This document shows positions 43,103-52,312 of a stretch of 64,000 nt of DNA, one piece after another. Origin of the DNA: CAWUKT01 sp963923035 (GTDB lineage Bacteria; Bacteroidota; Bacteroidia; J057; JADKCL01); contig CAWUKT010000030.1 of assembly GCA_963923035.1 (NCBI GenBank), positions 5,335 through 69,334 of the forward strand. The letters run 5' to 3'. The position numbers and the translations under genes are program-made. Numbering within the stretch: the stretch's first letter is position 1; each line of letters opens with the position of its first letter. The notes under the pieces were generated by a model, which was not told the origin of the DNA, made no database searches, and was given only the letters and a program-made list of their open reading frames with translations.

Positions 43103-43984
43103 ATGCCAATAGGTAAGACGATAAATATCAACGGCAAGATTGAGGAACCGAGCCTCGATCCTGAGCTCGCTACGGGCCGGAGTTTTCGGTACGGAGATGG
43201 GGTTTTCGAGACCATATTGGTTCGAAACGGCCACACGCTGTTCCTCGACGACCACCTGGAGCGCCTGGAAGATGGGTTGGAAATTATTGGGATTGATTTT
43301 CAGCCCCGGGTATTCCTGCCGAAAATTCGCCAGGAAGTGGCCCGTACGCTTTCGCATATGGGAGAGACGCCCTTTGCCCGCGTGCGGGTTCAGGTGTACC
43401 GCCGGGGCGGCGGCGCGTATCTGCCCGAACGGGACCTCCCGGGGTACCTGATCGAGGCCAGTCCGCTGGACGAAGATCCCTGGGACAAAACGCCCGCTCA
43501 GCGGGTCGGCATGTTCCACCACGTCCCCATTACCCCGTCTCCCCTCACCCGCATCAAATCCTGCAACGCCCTGCCCTATATCCTCGGCGCCCGCTTTGCG
43601 CAGAGCAAAGGCTGGGACGATGCCCTGATGCGCTCCTCCGATGGCTACGTCATCGAAAGCACCATTTGCAACCTCTTCATTGTCCATGCTGCCACCGTCT
43701 TTACCCCTCCGGTCCACGGCGGTTGTATCCCGGGCATCATGCGCCGCAACATCATCCGCATCCTGCGCGAGAAGAATGTGACTGTCGTGGAAAAGCACCT
43801 CACCCACATGGACCTGAATGTGGCGGACGAGATTTTCCTGACGAATGCCATCCGCGGCGTCGTCAAAGTCAAGTACGTGGCCGATACGACCTTTGAGCCG
43901 TATCAGAACCAGATGATTCCCTATTTGAAGAAGTGGCTGCGGGAATACCGCCCTCCTCCTCCCCTCCATCCGGAGGACAACTGA
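43103..43984 (+). CDS. Class IV aminotransferase (branched-chain aminotransferase/aminodeoxychorismate lyase-like)
   Basis: The 293-residue PLP enzyme. FRYGDGVFETILVRNGHTLFL is the family start; the PLP-binding Lys lies in TRIKSCNALPYILG; GYVIESTICNLFIV and GCIPGIMRRNII are conserved cofactor-site stretches. The ATG at 43103 is chosen over a GTG at 43082. Specificity (branched-chain amino acid, D-amino acid or aminodeoxychorismate) cannot be decided from the visible motifs. The gene is followed at 54 bp by the SUI1 gene in the same direction. Confidence 0.9.
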   Translation: MPIGKTININGKIEEPSLDPELATGRSFRYGDGVFETILVRNGHTLFLDDHLERLEDGLEIIGIDFQPRVFLPKIRQEVARTLSHMGETPFARVRVQVYRRGGGAYLPERDLPGYLIEASPLDEDPWDKTPAQRVGMFHHVPITPSPLTRIKSCNALPYILGARFAQSKGWDDALMRSSDGYVIESTICNLFIVHAATVFTPPVHGGCIPGIMRRNIIRILREKNVTVVEKHLTHMDLNVADEIFLTNAIRGVVKVKYVADTTFEPYQNQMIPYLKKWLREYRPPPPLHPEDN

Positions 43985-44038
43985 CCTTCGTGGAAAATTC
44001 TCCTTGGGCATCCGCCGCGACCCCGTATTTTTACAGCT

Positions 44039-44383
44039 ATGGCTAAAAAGAAGAAGAAACGGGATTTCGGCGGCATGGTCTATTCCACGGACCCTGACTA
44101 TACATTCGACGATTTCTCGGACGAAGCAGAAACCCTCCCTCCCCAACAACAGGACCTGCGCATCAAATTGGAACGCTACAAAGGCAATAAAAAGGCTTCG
44201 GTAGTGACTGGTTTTGTGGGCAATGAGGACGATTTGAAGGCGTTGGGGAAATTGTTGAAGACGAAATGCGGAGGAGGCGGCTCGGTCAAAGAGGGGGACA
44301 TCATCATCCAGGGCGACCACCGGGAAAAGATCGGCCAGGTATTGAAGAAGGAAGGCTACCGGTATAAGCTGTCGGGGGGATGA
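44039..44383 (+). CDS. SUI1/eIF1-like translation initiation factor (YciH type)
   Basis: The 114-residue protein with Lys-rich start (MAKKKKKRDFGG) and the SUI1 fold (about 40-112; KASVVTGFVGNEDDLKALGKLLKTKCGGGGSVKEGDIIIQGDHREKI broken into standard eIF1 strands). Bacterial YciH is thought to influence start-codon selection under stress. It overlaps the following SanA-like gene by 4 bp (ATGA), so the two are cotranslated. Confidence 0.93.
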   Translation: MAKKKKKRDFGGMVYSTDPDYTFDDFSDEAETLPPQQQDLRIKLERYKGNKKASVVTGFVGNEDDLKALGKLLKTKCGGGGSVKEGDIIIQGDHREKIGQVLKKEGYRYKLSGG

Positions 44384-45033
44384 AAATACGGTGGAGAAAA
44401 ATACTCAAAGTGGGCACGCTTTTCATATTGGGAATGGTCCTGCTCGTCGCGGGCATCAACTGGTGGGTCTACCGCTCCGGTGCCGGCCGGGTCTATGAAG
44501 ACGTCAACGACATTCCCCACCGCCGGGTGGCGCTGGTCCTGGGCACGTCTCAGTACCTCCACAATGGCCAGCCCAATGCCTTTTTCTCCTACCGCATGCA
44601 AGCCGCTGTCGAATTGTACCAATCCGGCAAGGTCGACAAGCTGATCGTCAGCGGCGACAATGGTACCCACCAATACAATGAAACCGACGCGATGCGGCGT
44701 GAGTTGATTCGGCGGGGAATTCCCGCCGACGCCATCGTCAACGACCACGCCGGTTTCCGCACCCTCGACTCCGTCGTACGGGCCCGCAATGTCTTCGGGG
44801 TCGACGCCTTCACTGTCGTCAGTCAGGAGTTCCATGTCCGGCGGGCGATCTTCATTGCGCGCAGCCACGGAATCGACGCGATTGGGTATCCCGCCCGGGA
44901 TCCCAACTCCACTGCCGCCACGCGCAAGGTCTATTTCCGGGAAGCCCTCGCCCGGGTCAAGGCCTTTCTGGACTGCTATGTCCTTGGAACCGAGCCAAAA
45001 TTCAACGGACCGCCTGAACCGATTAACTTTTAA
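44380..45033 (+). CDS. SanA/YdcF-type DUF218 membrane-anchored protein
   Basis: The 217-residue protein with one N-terminal transmembrane helix (about 10-30) and a DUF218 domain (VALVLGTSQYLHNGQPN, KLIVSGDNGTHQYNE, DHAGFRTLDSVVRARNVFG, VVSQEFHVRRAIFIA). SanA of E. coli affects envelope barrier function and vancomycin sensitivity. It overlaps the SUI1 gene and has a related copy 204 bp downstream. Confidence 0.9.
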   Translation: MKIRWRKILKVGTLFILGMVLLVAGINWWVYRSGAGRVYEDVNDIPHRRVALVLGTSQYLHNGQPNAFFSYRMQAAVELYQSGKVDKLIVSGDNGTHQYNETDAMRRELIRRGIPADAIVNDHAGFRTLDSVVRARNVFGVDAFTVVSQEFHVRRAIFIARSHGIDAIGYPARDPNSTAATRKVYFREALARVKAFLDCYVLGTEPKFNGPPEPINF

Positions 45034-45196
45034 CAAACAAAGATTAAACAAATTAAATCCTGACTATCAGCAACTTAACCCAGTTGTTGTGATTTAGACA
45101 AAAAATCACCCTCCTATCCGGCCTTTATTGATTTTCCATTTGGGGAGTGTGCCTTTCATGCCGTTATTTTATACCTGAAAATGACTACTTAAACCT

Positions 45197-45222
45197 GTCC
45201 GGCCACCTTCCGGACTTTATTT
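45197..45222 (+). terminator. Weak terminator between the two SanA-like genes
   Basis: GTCCGG (45197-45202) / CCGGAC (45210-45215) followed by TTTATTT. It could terminate the SUI1-SanA unit or attenuate the second copy, which starts at 45237. Confidence 0.5.
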
Positions 45223-45236
45223 GAAAGGTACTTTTA

Positions 45237-45896
45237 ATGAAGAAGAAAATCACTGGGGTCCTCCAGAGTAAGGGCTTCCGATGGGGTATGAATGCCCTAC
45301 TTGTTACTTTGTTGTTGCTGGTCGGATTGAACCTCATCGTTTTGTCAGTCTGCAAGTGGAGCTTGATCGAAGACATCAACCGCATTCCCGACGATCGGGT
45401 AGCCATGGTCTTCGCGACTCCCAAAATGGAGGATGACGGAATGGTCAGTGACTTCTTCCAGAACCGGGTGACCGCAACTTGTGACCTGTACCGGGAAGAG
45501 AAGGTCAAAGAAGTGCTGATTTGTGGCGATGGATTGGCCAAGGTGCAGGAAATGACCGATGCCTTGGTGCAAGGTGGCATTCCGGAATCGGCGATCATCA
45601 TCGACTACGAAGCGAAGTCTACCTTGGGGGCCGTGGTCCGGGCCAAGGAAGCCTACGGAAAGGAAAAGTTGGTCATGGTCAGCCAGCCCTACCAGCTGCG
45701 GCGGGCCATTTTCATTGCCAAGGCCCACAACATGGACGCCATCGGCTATCCTGCCCCCAATCCACCTTCCAATTTTGAATACGCCATGGTCCATTTCGGG
45801 GAGATCTTTGTGCGGGTTGGCACGCTGCTCGACTGCTACGTCCTCGGTTCCCGTCCGTCCAACACAGCTCCCTCCCGCCCCCTGGCAAGCCTATAA
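45237..45896 (+). CDS. Second SanA/DUF218-like protein with altered motif
   Basis: The 219-residue paralogue of the preceding protein: same layout (one N-terminal membrane helix, VMVSQPYQLRRAIFIAKAHNMDAIGYPAP near the end in shared order). The first conserved box LGTSQYLHNGQPN is changed to FATPKMEDDG, and the SGDN box to ICGDG. It likely arose by tandem duplication and has diverged at the presumed active site. Its own terminator follows. Confidence 0.85.
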   Translation: MKKKITGVLQSKGFRWGMNALLVTLLLLVGLNLIVLSVCKWSLIEDINRIPDDRVAMVFATPKMEDDGMVSDFFQNRVTATCDLYREEKVKEVLICGDGLAKVQEMTDALVQGGIPESAIIIDYEAKSTLGAVVRAKEAYGKEKLVMVSQPYQLRRAIFIAKAHNMDAIGYPAPNPPSNFEYAMVHFGEIFVRVGTLLDCYVLGSRPSNTAPSRPLASL

Positions 45897-45950
45897 GAAC
45901 TTACACTTTCAGGAAAACACCATTCATATCTCAGTATTATTTGCGAAAAA

Positions 45951-45992
45951 CCGTTGGACTGATTTCCCAGGGTCCAACGGGATTTTCTTTTT
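45951..45992 (+). terminator. Terminator of second SanA-like gene
   Basis: CCGTTGGAC (45951-45959) / GTCCAACGG (45972-45980), followed by GATTTTCTTTTTT. Confidence 0.9.
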
Positions 45993-46021
45993 TGGGGGGC
46001 GCCCTGCCTCCTTCTGAATCC

Positions 46022-47077
46022 CTACCCCGTCGGAATACTCTGCCGAAACGACTTCGCCAGCAGCAATTCAATGTTTTTTTCCACCAACTCCCCCATCGTC
46101 CGGCAACTCCGAAAGACCTCGTTGTCGTGGTGAGCGACCAGCTCTTCGGTGAGCTGCTTCACCTTGTCGTCGCTGCTCAGGTGGGCATCCCGCATCACCT
46201 TCAGCAAATATTTCGTCCGATCCTCCTCCGACTTGATCCGGGCCGAAATCATACTCCGCTCCTCGTGCTGGTACTGGGTCACACTCCGCCGGTTCAGCGC
46301 ATCCATCCCAATGAAGATGATGGGATTGTTTTCCATGAAATACTGCGGCAGGTAAAAATTCTTCCGGCCTTCGTAGGACTGCTGGTCAAAATCGATGGCC
46401 CGGATGCGGTATTGGTTGCCTTCAATGTCCGGCGTGACGTCCACGACGTAGTTGTAGGCCCGCATATCCCCCAACAAACGCACAAAACAGCGCTCATTGA
46501 ACTTGACAAACTCCTTGGCGACCCGCACCTGCTCGAATTCCGTCATACTGTCCAGGGTCTTCACAAAATCGTCCCCGGGAATCCCCGCCACGTGTTCCTC
46601 GATCAGCGTATCGCCATCTACCAGAAATTGCAAGCGGTTCGGAGACAATAGGTGCTCCAATTCCAATCCGTAAACGCGCGACGCATCGGCCTGCTTGACG
46701 TAAAAGTGGTCGTAGTTGTCGTTCAGGCCATTGATGATCCGGACCCGGAAAGGCTTAGAGTTTCCGAACTGGCAAAAATCAATCCGCGAAACGGTCAGGT
46801 GCTCCATGATTTCCTTGTCCCCATCCGCCCGGAGCAAAGCATAGATAAACGTCAACGCCTCGTTCAGCTCGGCCATTTGCGATTGGCTGTACATCACCGA
46901 CAGCCACAGCGTATCGTTGCCCTCCCGGTCGTACAACGGAAACGCCTCCTCGTACCGCAACAGGTCGGCGTACTTGATCGGCAGCTCCACCTCGCGCAGG
47001 TAGCGGCGCAGGTAAATCCTGAACGCATCCGAAATGGGGAAAAAGGGCTTTTTATAGGAGGGGATATTTCCGCGCAT
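46022..47077 (-). CDS. Conserved hypothetical protein with kinase-like motifs
   Basis: The 351-residue cytoplasmic protein; no named family was recognised. One segment (about residues 205-240) reads LLGDMRAYNYVVDV followed by IRAIDFDQQ, which resembles the catalytic loop (GDxxxxN) and the metal-binding IDFD motif of aminoglycoside-phosphotransferase/HipA-like kinases. A Gly-rich loop is not obvious. It stands alone, convergent with the SanA-like gene and divergent from the helicase gene. Kinase activity is only a suggestion. Confidence 0.75.
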   Translation of the reverse strand: MRGNIPSYKKPFFPISDAFRIYLRRYLREVELPIKYADLLRYEEAFPLYDREGNDTLWLSVMYSQSQMAELNEALTFIYALLRADGDKEIMEHLTVSRIDFCQFGNSKPFRVRIINGLNDNYDHFYVKQADASRVYGLELEHLLSPNRLQFLVDGDTLIEEHVAGIPGDDFVKTLDSMTEFEQVRVAKEFVKFNERCFVRLLGDMRAYNYVVDVTPDIEGNQYRIRAIDFDQQSYEGRKNFYLPQYFMENNPIIFIGMDALNRRSVTQYQHEERSMISARIKSEEDRTKYLLKVMRDAHLSSDDKVKQLTEELVAHHDNEVFRSCRTMGELVEKNIELLLAKSFRQSIPTG

Positions 47078-47244
47078 GGTGAAAGCAAACGTTTGGTCCG
47101 AGTCTCAAAGATATAGATGGAAACGCATTGGGAAAGGAGAAATGTCAGGAAATGGAAAAACGTCCCCACGGTGGTGGATATTTGGGGATTGAGGCGGAAC
47201 AGGTGATTGGTTACCTTGTGCGCTCAATGAAATGAAGGGAAAAA

Positions 47245-50200
47245 TTGGCTGAGAAAAACTTCACGATCTACAAGTCCTCCGCGGGTTCGGGCAAAACCTT
47301 TACCTTGGTGCGCGAATACCTGGGCGTGGTCCTCCGCGAACCTGACCACTACCGCCACGTGCTGGCCATCACGTTCACGAACAAGGCCGCCGGCGAGATG
47401 AAGGCGCGGATCATCAGTGAATTGCGCACGTTGGCCACCGGCGAAGCCTCGGCCATGCTCCAACTCGTCCGCGAGGACACCCAACTCCCGGCCACGACCC
47501 TCATCGAAAACGCGCGGCAGGTCCTCTCCCGCATCCTCCACGACTACGGCAATTTTGCCGTTTCTACCATCGACTCCTTCACCTACCGCCTCATCCGCAA
47601 TTTCGCCCGGGACCTCGACCTCCCCAGCAAATTCGATGTCGAGACGGATACCCAGGCCCTGTTGGAACGGATGGTCGACCAGTTGCTGGACACCATTGGG
47701 CGGGATCCCTTCATCACGCAGATCCTCGTGCATTTCGCCGAGGAAAAGCTCCGCGACGAAGCCGGCTGGCACATCGAACGCGACATCGGCGAGGTGGCCC
47801 GCGAACTCTTCAAGGAGAGTTCCAAGGCGCCCATCCAGTCCCTGCACCAGATGGAGCCCGAAGAAGTCATGGACTTCATCGAATTCATCCAGCAGCAGCG
47901 CGACAATTACCCCGCCCGCATCGCCGAATTGGCGGGCGAGGCCGTTCAGCTGATCCAGGCCTCCGGATTGGGGCCCGCCGATTTCTTCGGGGGCGCGCGG
48001 AGCAGTTGTGTGAATGCGTTTTGGAAATTGCAGAAGAAAATCAGCCCGCGGGATTACCAGAAATTGATTGAGACGGGACGGTTTCGGAGTGCGTGGGAAG
48101 ATGGAAAATGGTACAGCAAAAAGACCAATGCGGCCGCCATTGATACCCTGCTGGAAAAAGGACTCCAAGCCGCGACGGATGCCCTCGTCGCTTTTCACCA
48201 GGAACATTTCGACGGCTATGTAACGGCCTTCCACGCCTACCAAAACATCCACTCCCTGGCCGTGCTGCGCCAGATCGAAGAGTTGCTGGACGTGTACAAA
48301 TCGCAGAACAACCTCGTCCACATCTCCGATTTCCAGGACAAGATCAGCGACTTCATCCAGGGCGAGGCCCCGGATTACATCTATTGGCGGCTTGGCGAAC
48401 GCTTTCGCCACTACCTCCTCGACGAATTCCAGGACACGTCCGTCCTCCAATGGCTGAACCTGGTCCCGCTCTTCGAATATGTGCGAACCGATACCGACCG
48501 GGACGGCTCCCTGCTGCTGGTGGGCGACTCGAAGCAGGCCATTTACCGCTGGCGCGGCGGGGAAGTCGACTTGCTGGAAACCATTGCGCCGCATGCGCTG
48601 GACGTCGAGCCCCGCTTGCTCGACACCAATTTCCGCTCCCTCGAATTCGTCGTCGATTTCAACAACCGCTTCTTCACCAAGGTCCGCGACATCCTCCAGG
48701 CCAATGCGTCCGTGCGCGGCATCTACGACCAGTTCGCCCAGAAGGTCCGTTCCGGGCACAAAGCCGCCGGATTGGTGCAGGTGGCTTTGTTGGAGGGGAA
48801 AAAGAAGGACGATTATCAAGAAAATGCGCTCTCAAAACTGGTGGGGCAGATCACTGAGATGCTGAACCAGGGCTTCGAACTGCGGGACATGGCGATCCTC
48901 GTGCGGACCGGCCGGGAAGGCAGTGTCATCGCCCAATACCTGAATGAGCACCATATTCGGGTCATTTCTTCCGACTCCATCCTCCTCGCCAAATCACCGG
49001 TTGTTTCCTTCATCATCTCCCTCTTCAAGTTCCTCGTCGATCCCCGCGACCGAATCGCCCAGGCCGAGTTGGTGACCTACTACTTCGCCTACCTGGAAGC
49101 GGGTAAAGAAGACAACGACAGCGGCATCGATCCCCTGTTCCAGGACCACGATCCCCAGCAAAAGGTCCGCGAGATTCTCCAAAAAGAAGGGACGATCAGC
49201 GAAATTTTCAGCGAACTCCCGCCCGCCTTCAGGACCCTCTCCTACCAATTGGACCGACTGCCCCTCTACGAATTGGCGGAGCAGGTCATCCAGATTTTTG
49301 AACTGAAGCACATTTCCCCCGCCTTCCTCCAGCACTTCCTCGACGTGGTATTGGAGTATTCGGAGCGGAAAAAGCCGGATTTGGTGGGCTTCTTGCAGTA
49401 TTGGGAGGAGCAAAAAGGAAAATTCAGCGTGGTGATTCCGGAAGGGGAAAATGCCGTTGAGATCATTACGATCCACAAATCGAAAGGCCTTGAGTACCCG
49501 GTAGTATTCGTTCCGTTTTGCAATTGGGAAATCCAGCCCCGCTTCAACCACGCGTTTTGGGCCAGCTCGGAAGGTGGCTTCGGCGATTACCCCGATACCT
49601 ACCTCGTCCAGCCGCGCAAAGAGCTGGTGGAAAGCCATTTCAGGCAGGACTACGAATTGGAGCTGGATCGGACCCTGCTCGACAACGTGAACCTGCTCTA
49701 CGTGGCCTTTACGCGGCCCCGGGAGCGCCTGTATATCTACGCGCCCATCTGGAACCGGCGCGAAAGCACGCCACCAACGCTCCGGGACATCCGAACGGCG
49801 GGGCACCTCATCAACATGGTACTCGAAGACGACGACTTCGCCGGCCTCGACGACGAATTGTACGAAACGGGCTTGCCACTCCCCCCGCAGGAGCAACGCA
49901 GCGCCGGCAATTCGGTGGTGGCAGAGGAATTGTTGAGCGGGCCCTGGCGGGACCGCATTCGCATCGACCGGAAATTCCGGAAGTATTGGGATAGTGGGGA
50001 GGCCGGGGAACCGCAGCGCCACCGGGATATTCCCGATGGAACCATCATGGCGGAGACCCTCCGCCGGATGGGCGAAAGCGAGGAATTGGCCCTGCTGCTG
50101 AACGATTTGCAGGAGGAAGGGCTGATCGAGGAAAAACGAAGGTGGGACATTGAGGAAAAAATGGACCGGCTATTGCAGCGGCCACCGCTGAAGGCGTGGT

Positions 50201-50445
50201 TTCAAAACACCCGCTTTCTCCGCCGGTCGGCGGAAATCTTGTCGCCGCAAGGCGAAAGCCTCGCGCCGGACCGCCTGATGGTACGGGACGAAATCGCCAC
50301 CTTTGTGGACTTCCACGACCTCGAACGGGAGAAACCCGACCGCAAAAAAATGAGGGCCTACGCCAAGATGCTGACGGCCATGGGCTATTCCGACGTCCGG
50401 GGATTCATTTGCTCCCTCCCCGGCGGCAAAGTCACGCCACTCTGA
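47245..50445 (+). CDS. UvrD/AddA-like ATP-dependent helicase with degenerate nuclease motif
   Basis: The 1066-residue superfamily 1A helicase of the AddA/RecB group for double-strand break processing. TTG start at 47245. Motif I SSAGSGKTFTL (about 11-21), motif II DEFQDTS, motif III VGDSKQAIYRWRGGE, motif V TIHKSKGLEYPVVFVPF and motif VI LYVAFTRPRERLYI are intact. The C-terminal PD-(D/E)XK region is short and the expected VDYK motif reads VDFHD at 1021-1025, so the nuclease is probably inactive. An AddB-type partner gene is not next to it. Confidence 0.92.
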   Translation: MAEKNFTIYKSSAGSGKTFTLVREYLGVVLREPDHYRHVLAITFTNKAAGEMKARIISELRTLATGEASAMLQLVREDTQLPATTLIENARQVLSRILHDYGNFAVSTIDSFTYRLIRNFARDLDLPSKFDVETDTQALLERMVDQLLDTIGRDPFITQILVHFAEEKLRDEAGWHIERDIGEVARELFKESSKAPIQSLHQMEPEEVMDFIEFIQQQRDNYPARIAELAGEAVQLIQASGLGPADFFGGARSSCVNAFWKLQKKISPRDYQKLIETGRFRSAWEDGKWYSKKTNAAAIDTLLEKGLQAATDALVAFHQEHFDGYVTAFHAYQNIHSLAVLRQIEELLDVYKSQNNLVHISDFQDKISDFIQGEAPDYIYWRLGERFRHYLLDEFQDTSVLQWLNLVPLFEYVRTDTDRDGSLLLVGDSKQAIYRWRGGEVDLLETIAPHALDVEPRLLDTNFRSLEFVVDFNNRFFTKVRDILQANASVRGIYDQFAQKVRSGHKAAGLVQVALLEGKKKDDYQENALSKLVGQITEMLNQGFELRDMAILVRTGREGSVIAQYLNEHHIRVISSDSILLAKSPVVSFIISLFKFLVDPRDRIAQAELVTYYFAYLEAGKEDNDSGIDPLFQDHDPQQKVREILQKEGTISEIFSELPPAFRTLSYQLDRLPLYELAEQVIQIFELKHISPAFLQHFLDVVLEYSERKKPDLVGFLQYWEEQKGKFSVVIPEGENAVEIITIHKSKGLEYPVVFVPFCNWEIQPRFNHAFWASSEGGFGDYPDTYLVQPRKELVESHFRQDYELELDRTLLDNVNLLYVAFTRPRERLYIYAPIWNRRESTPPTLRDIRTAGHLINMVLEDDDFAGLDDELYETGLPLPPQEQRSAGNSVVAEELLSGPWRDRIRIDRKFRKYWDSGEAGEPQRHRDIPDGTIMAETLRRMGESEELALLLNDLQEEGLIEEKRRWDIEEKMDRLLQRPPLKAWFQNTRFLRRSAEILSPQGESLAPDRLMVRDEIATFVDFHDLEREKPDRKKMRAYAKMLTAMGYSDVRGFICSLPGGKVTPL

Positions 50446-50517
50446 CCCCGGTCATCCATTTTCCCTGCATTTCACCTTTTTTCATTGCCCTTCCCCTTCT
50501 AACTTGAGTCAAAAAGC

Positions 50518-51267
50518 ATGGGAATCCTGACCCTCAACCCCGACAACATCGCCGACCAGCACATTTGCTGTGCCTTTTCGGACAAGAAGTGCCGCCCCGG
50601 CTACGAAGCCAAGAAGGCGTGGCTGACCGAGCAATTCCAAAACGGCTATACCTTTCGGAAGCTCGACGAACGGGGCAAGGTCTTCATGGAATACGTCCCG
50701 ATTGAGCATTCCTGGCTGCCGTTGGATGGAAAAAACTTCATGGTGATCAATTGCTTTTGGGTATCGGGGAAATTCAAGGGGAATGGCTACGGCAAGGAAT
50801 TGCTGGAAGGATGCCTGGCCGATGCGGAGGGAATGGACGGCATTGTGGCGGTGGCGAGCGGGAAAAAGCGGCCCTTCATGAGCGATCCCAAGTTTTTCAA
50901 GCGGATGGGCTTCGAGGTCATCGATGAAGCGCCCCCCTTCTTTCAGCTCTACGGGCTGAAATTGAAGGACGATGCGGTGTTTCCGCGGTTCATGGATTCA
51001 GCCCGTCAGGGAAAAGCGCCGGACAACGGCGGGATCAGTGCCTATTTTTCCCCCACCTGCCCCTTTACCGATTATTATATCAAGCAGCACCTCGCCAACT
51101 ACGCCGCCGAAAAAGGCGTCCCATTGGACCTGCATTTTCTGGACAGCCAGGAAAAGGCCCGAAAAATGCCCATCCCGTGGATCATCAACAGCATTTTTTA
51201 CAAAGGGGAATTGGTGACCCTTGAAATCAAGGCCGATCGCAAACTCGACAAGTTGATTGGAGAATAA
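50518..51267 (+). CDS. GNAT N-acetyltransferase with YoaP-like C-terminal domain
   Basis: The 249-residue protein with a GNAT domain (about 1-150; VINCFWVSGKFKGNGYGKELLEGCL is the acetyl-CoA loop, MSDPKFFKRMGFEVID the closing part) and a YoaP-like C-terminal domain (about 165-245; YFSPTCPFTDYYIKQHL). The substrate is unknown. It ends 1 bp before the convergent NUDIX gene. Confidence 0.9.
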   Translation: MGILTLNPDNIADQHICCAFSDKKCRPGYEAKKAWLTEQFQNGYTFRKLDERGKVFMEYVPIEHSWLPLDGKNFMVINCFWVSGKFKGNGYGKELLEGCLADAEGMDGIVAVASGKKRPFMSDPKFFKRMGFEVIDEAPPFFQLYGLKLKDDAVFPRFMDSARQGKAPDNGGISAYFSPTCPFTDYYIKQHLANYAAEKGVPLDLHFLDSQEKARKMPIPWIINSIFYKGELVTLEIKADRKLDKLIGE

Positions 51268-51268
51268 G

Positions 51269-51670
51269 TCAGATGGCCGCCTTGACGGGGATCGTCGACA
51301 GCCATTCGGAGAGGATGCGGTGTTCCGCCGGTCCCCAATCGAGGTCCAGCAAGTGCTCAATGGGCTGCCACACGGCCGTTTTGTGCTCGATGACCTCCAA
51401 TTGGCCCCCGATCCACTCACAGCGGTACGGCTGAATCCGGTAATGCTTGTTCCGGAACTCACGGTCAAAATAGCCCAGGGAATCGGTTACCCGGACGTGC
51501 AGCCGCAGTTCTTCGTAGGTCTCCCGCAGCAAACAGGTTTCCAGGTCCTCCCCCGGCTCAGGCTTGCCACCAGGCAATTCCCACTTGAGCGGAAGGGACA
51601 TGGTTTCAGGTCGCTGAGCAGCAAGAACAGCTCCTTTTTGGACGATTATGGCCCGGGTTACATAAATCAC
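51269..51670 (-). CDS. NUDIX hydrolase, MutT-like
   Basis: The 133-residue pyrophosphohydrolase, probably cleaning oxidised or non-canonical (deoxy)nucleoside triphosphates. The Nudix box GGKPEPGEDLETCLLRETYEEL (consensus GX5EX7REUXEEXGU) sits at about residues 35-56. The start codon is GTG at 51670. Convergent with the GNAT gene. Confidence 0.92.
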   Translation of the reverse strand: MIYVTRAIIVQKGAVLAAQRPETMSLPLKWELPGGKPEPGEDLETCLLRETYEELRLHVRVTDSLGYFDREFRNKHYRIQPYRCEWIGGQLEVIEHKTAVWQPIEHLLDLDWGPAEHRILSEWLSTIPVKAAI

Positions 51671-51746
51671 GGCTTCGAAAATAGGGATTTTTTTCCACTA
51701 TCTGTGAAAATAAAGGCGAAAGAGGCGGGATGGAAAGGGAAAAAAT

Positions 51747-51800
51747 GGGGAGGCAACCGCTTCAAATGTGTGACAGCGTTCAAAAACGGGCTGCCTCCCC
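51747..51800 (-). terminator. Terminator of Hc1-like gene
   Basis: GGGGAGGCA (51747-51755) / TGCCTCCCC (51792-51800), 36-nt loop. On the minus strand it is followed by ATTTTTTCCC. It lies 6 bp past the stop codon at 51807. Confidence 0.75.
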
Positions 51801-51806
51801 TCTCAG

Positions 51807-52034
51807 TTAAATGTGCTGGCCGTCGTCCTTGCGGGACTTCCGGCGGTTTCCGGTAATCGGGATTTTCTCAACAGACTGAACCTCAAATCGAGCCATCTCT
51901 AAACAAACCACCATGATTTGCTCCAGGTTTTCTGCAACCTGGTCCCAAAGATCGGCATGAAGTTCTTTTCTTGCCCGACTAAAATCAATTTCCAAAGACG
52001 TCACTAGGTCTTTCAGCGTCTTCAATCTTTCCAT
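51807..52034 (-). CDS. Small Hc1/histone H1-like protein, atypical
   Basis: The 75-residue protein begins MERLKTLKDLVTSLEIDF, the typical start of the Bacteroidota histone H1-like (Hc1) family, whose members bind DNA and are ~57-60 residues long. Here the expected basic KGNKAAGTRVRKGM segment is replaced by ADLWDQVAENLEQIM, and the C-terminus carries an extra basic tail (GNRRKSRKDD). DNA binding is therefore uncertain. Confidence 0.7.
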   Translation of the reverse strand: MERLKTLKDLVTSLEIDFSRARKELHADLWDQVAENLEQIMVVCLEMARFEVQSVEKIPITGNRRKSRKDDGQHI

Positions 52035-52312
52035 AAATCAATGTTTAAGGTTTCCAATCGTCTTACCCTTGCTCAAAGCGTTTTGACGCAGGAGCCCCAA
52101 ACAGGCTGATTTCTCTGTGACATTTCGAAAGTAGCATTCCCCTCTCCCCCGGCCAAGTCAGAAATCTCCCAAAATTAGAAATACAAGACAGGTCCCCACC
52201 GGCTCACCAACGGGTAAACAGGGGGTAATCTTCGACCAGAATGGCTCTTTGTCCGACCAATCTAAAAAAGTGGCGGGGTGAAAATTAGAAGGTCAAAAGA
52301 ATGGGAAAAGGG

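Noticed and set aside
43088..44320. Open frame of 410 codons on the minus strand
   Set aside because: Antisense to the class IV aminotransferase and SUI1 genes, both of which are recognised.
47224..48819. Open frame of 531 codons on the minus strand inside the AddA-like gene
   Set aside because: Fully antisense to a gene with all helicase motifs.
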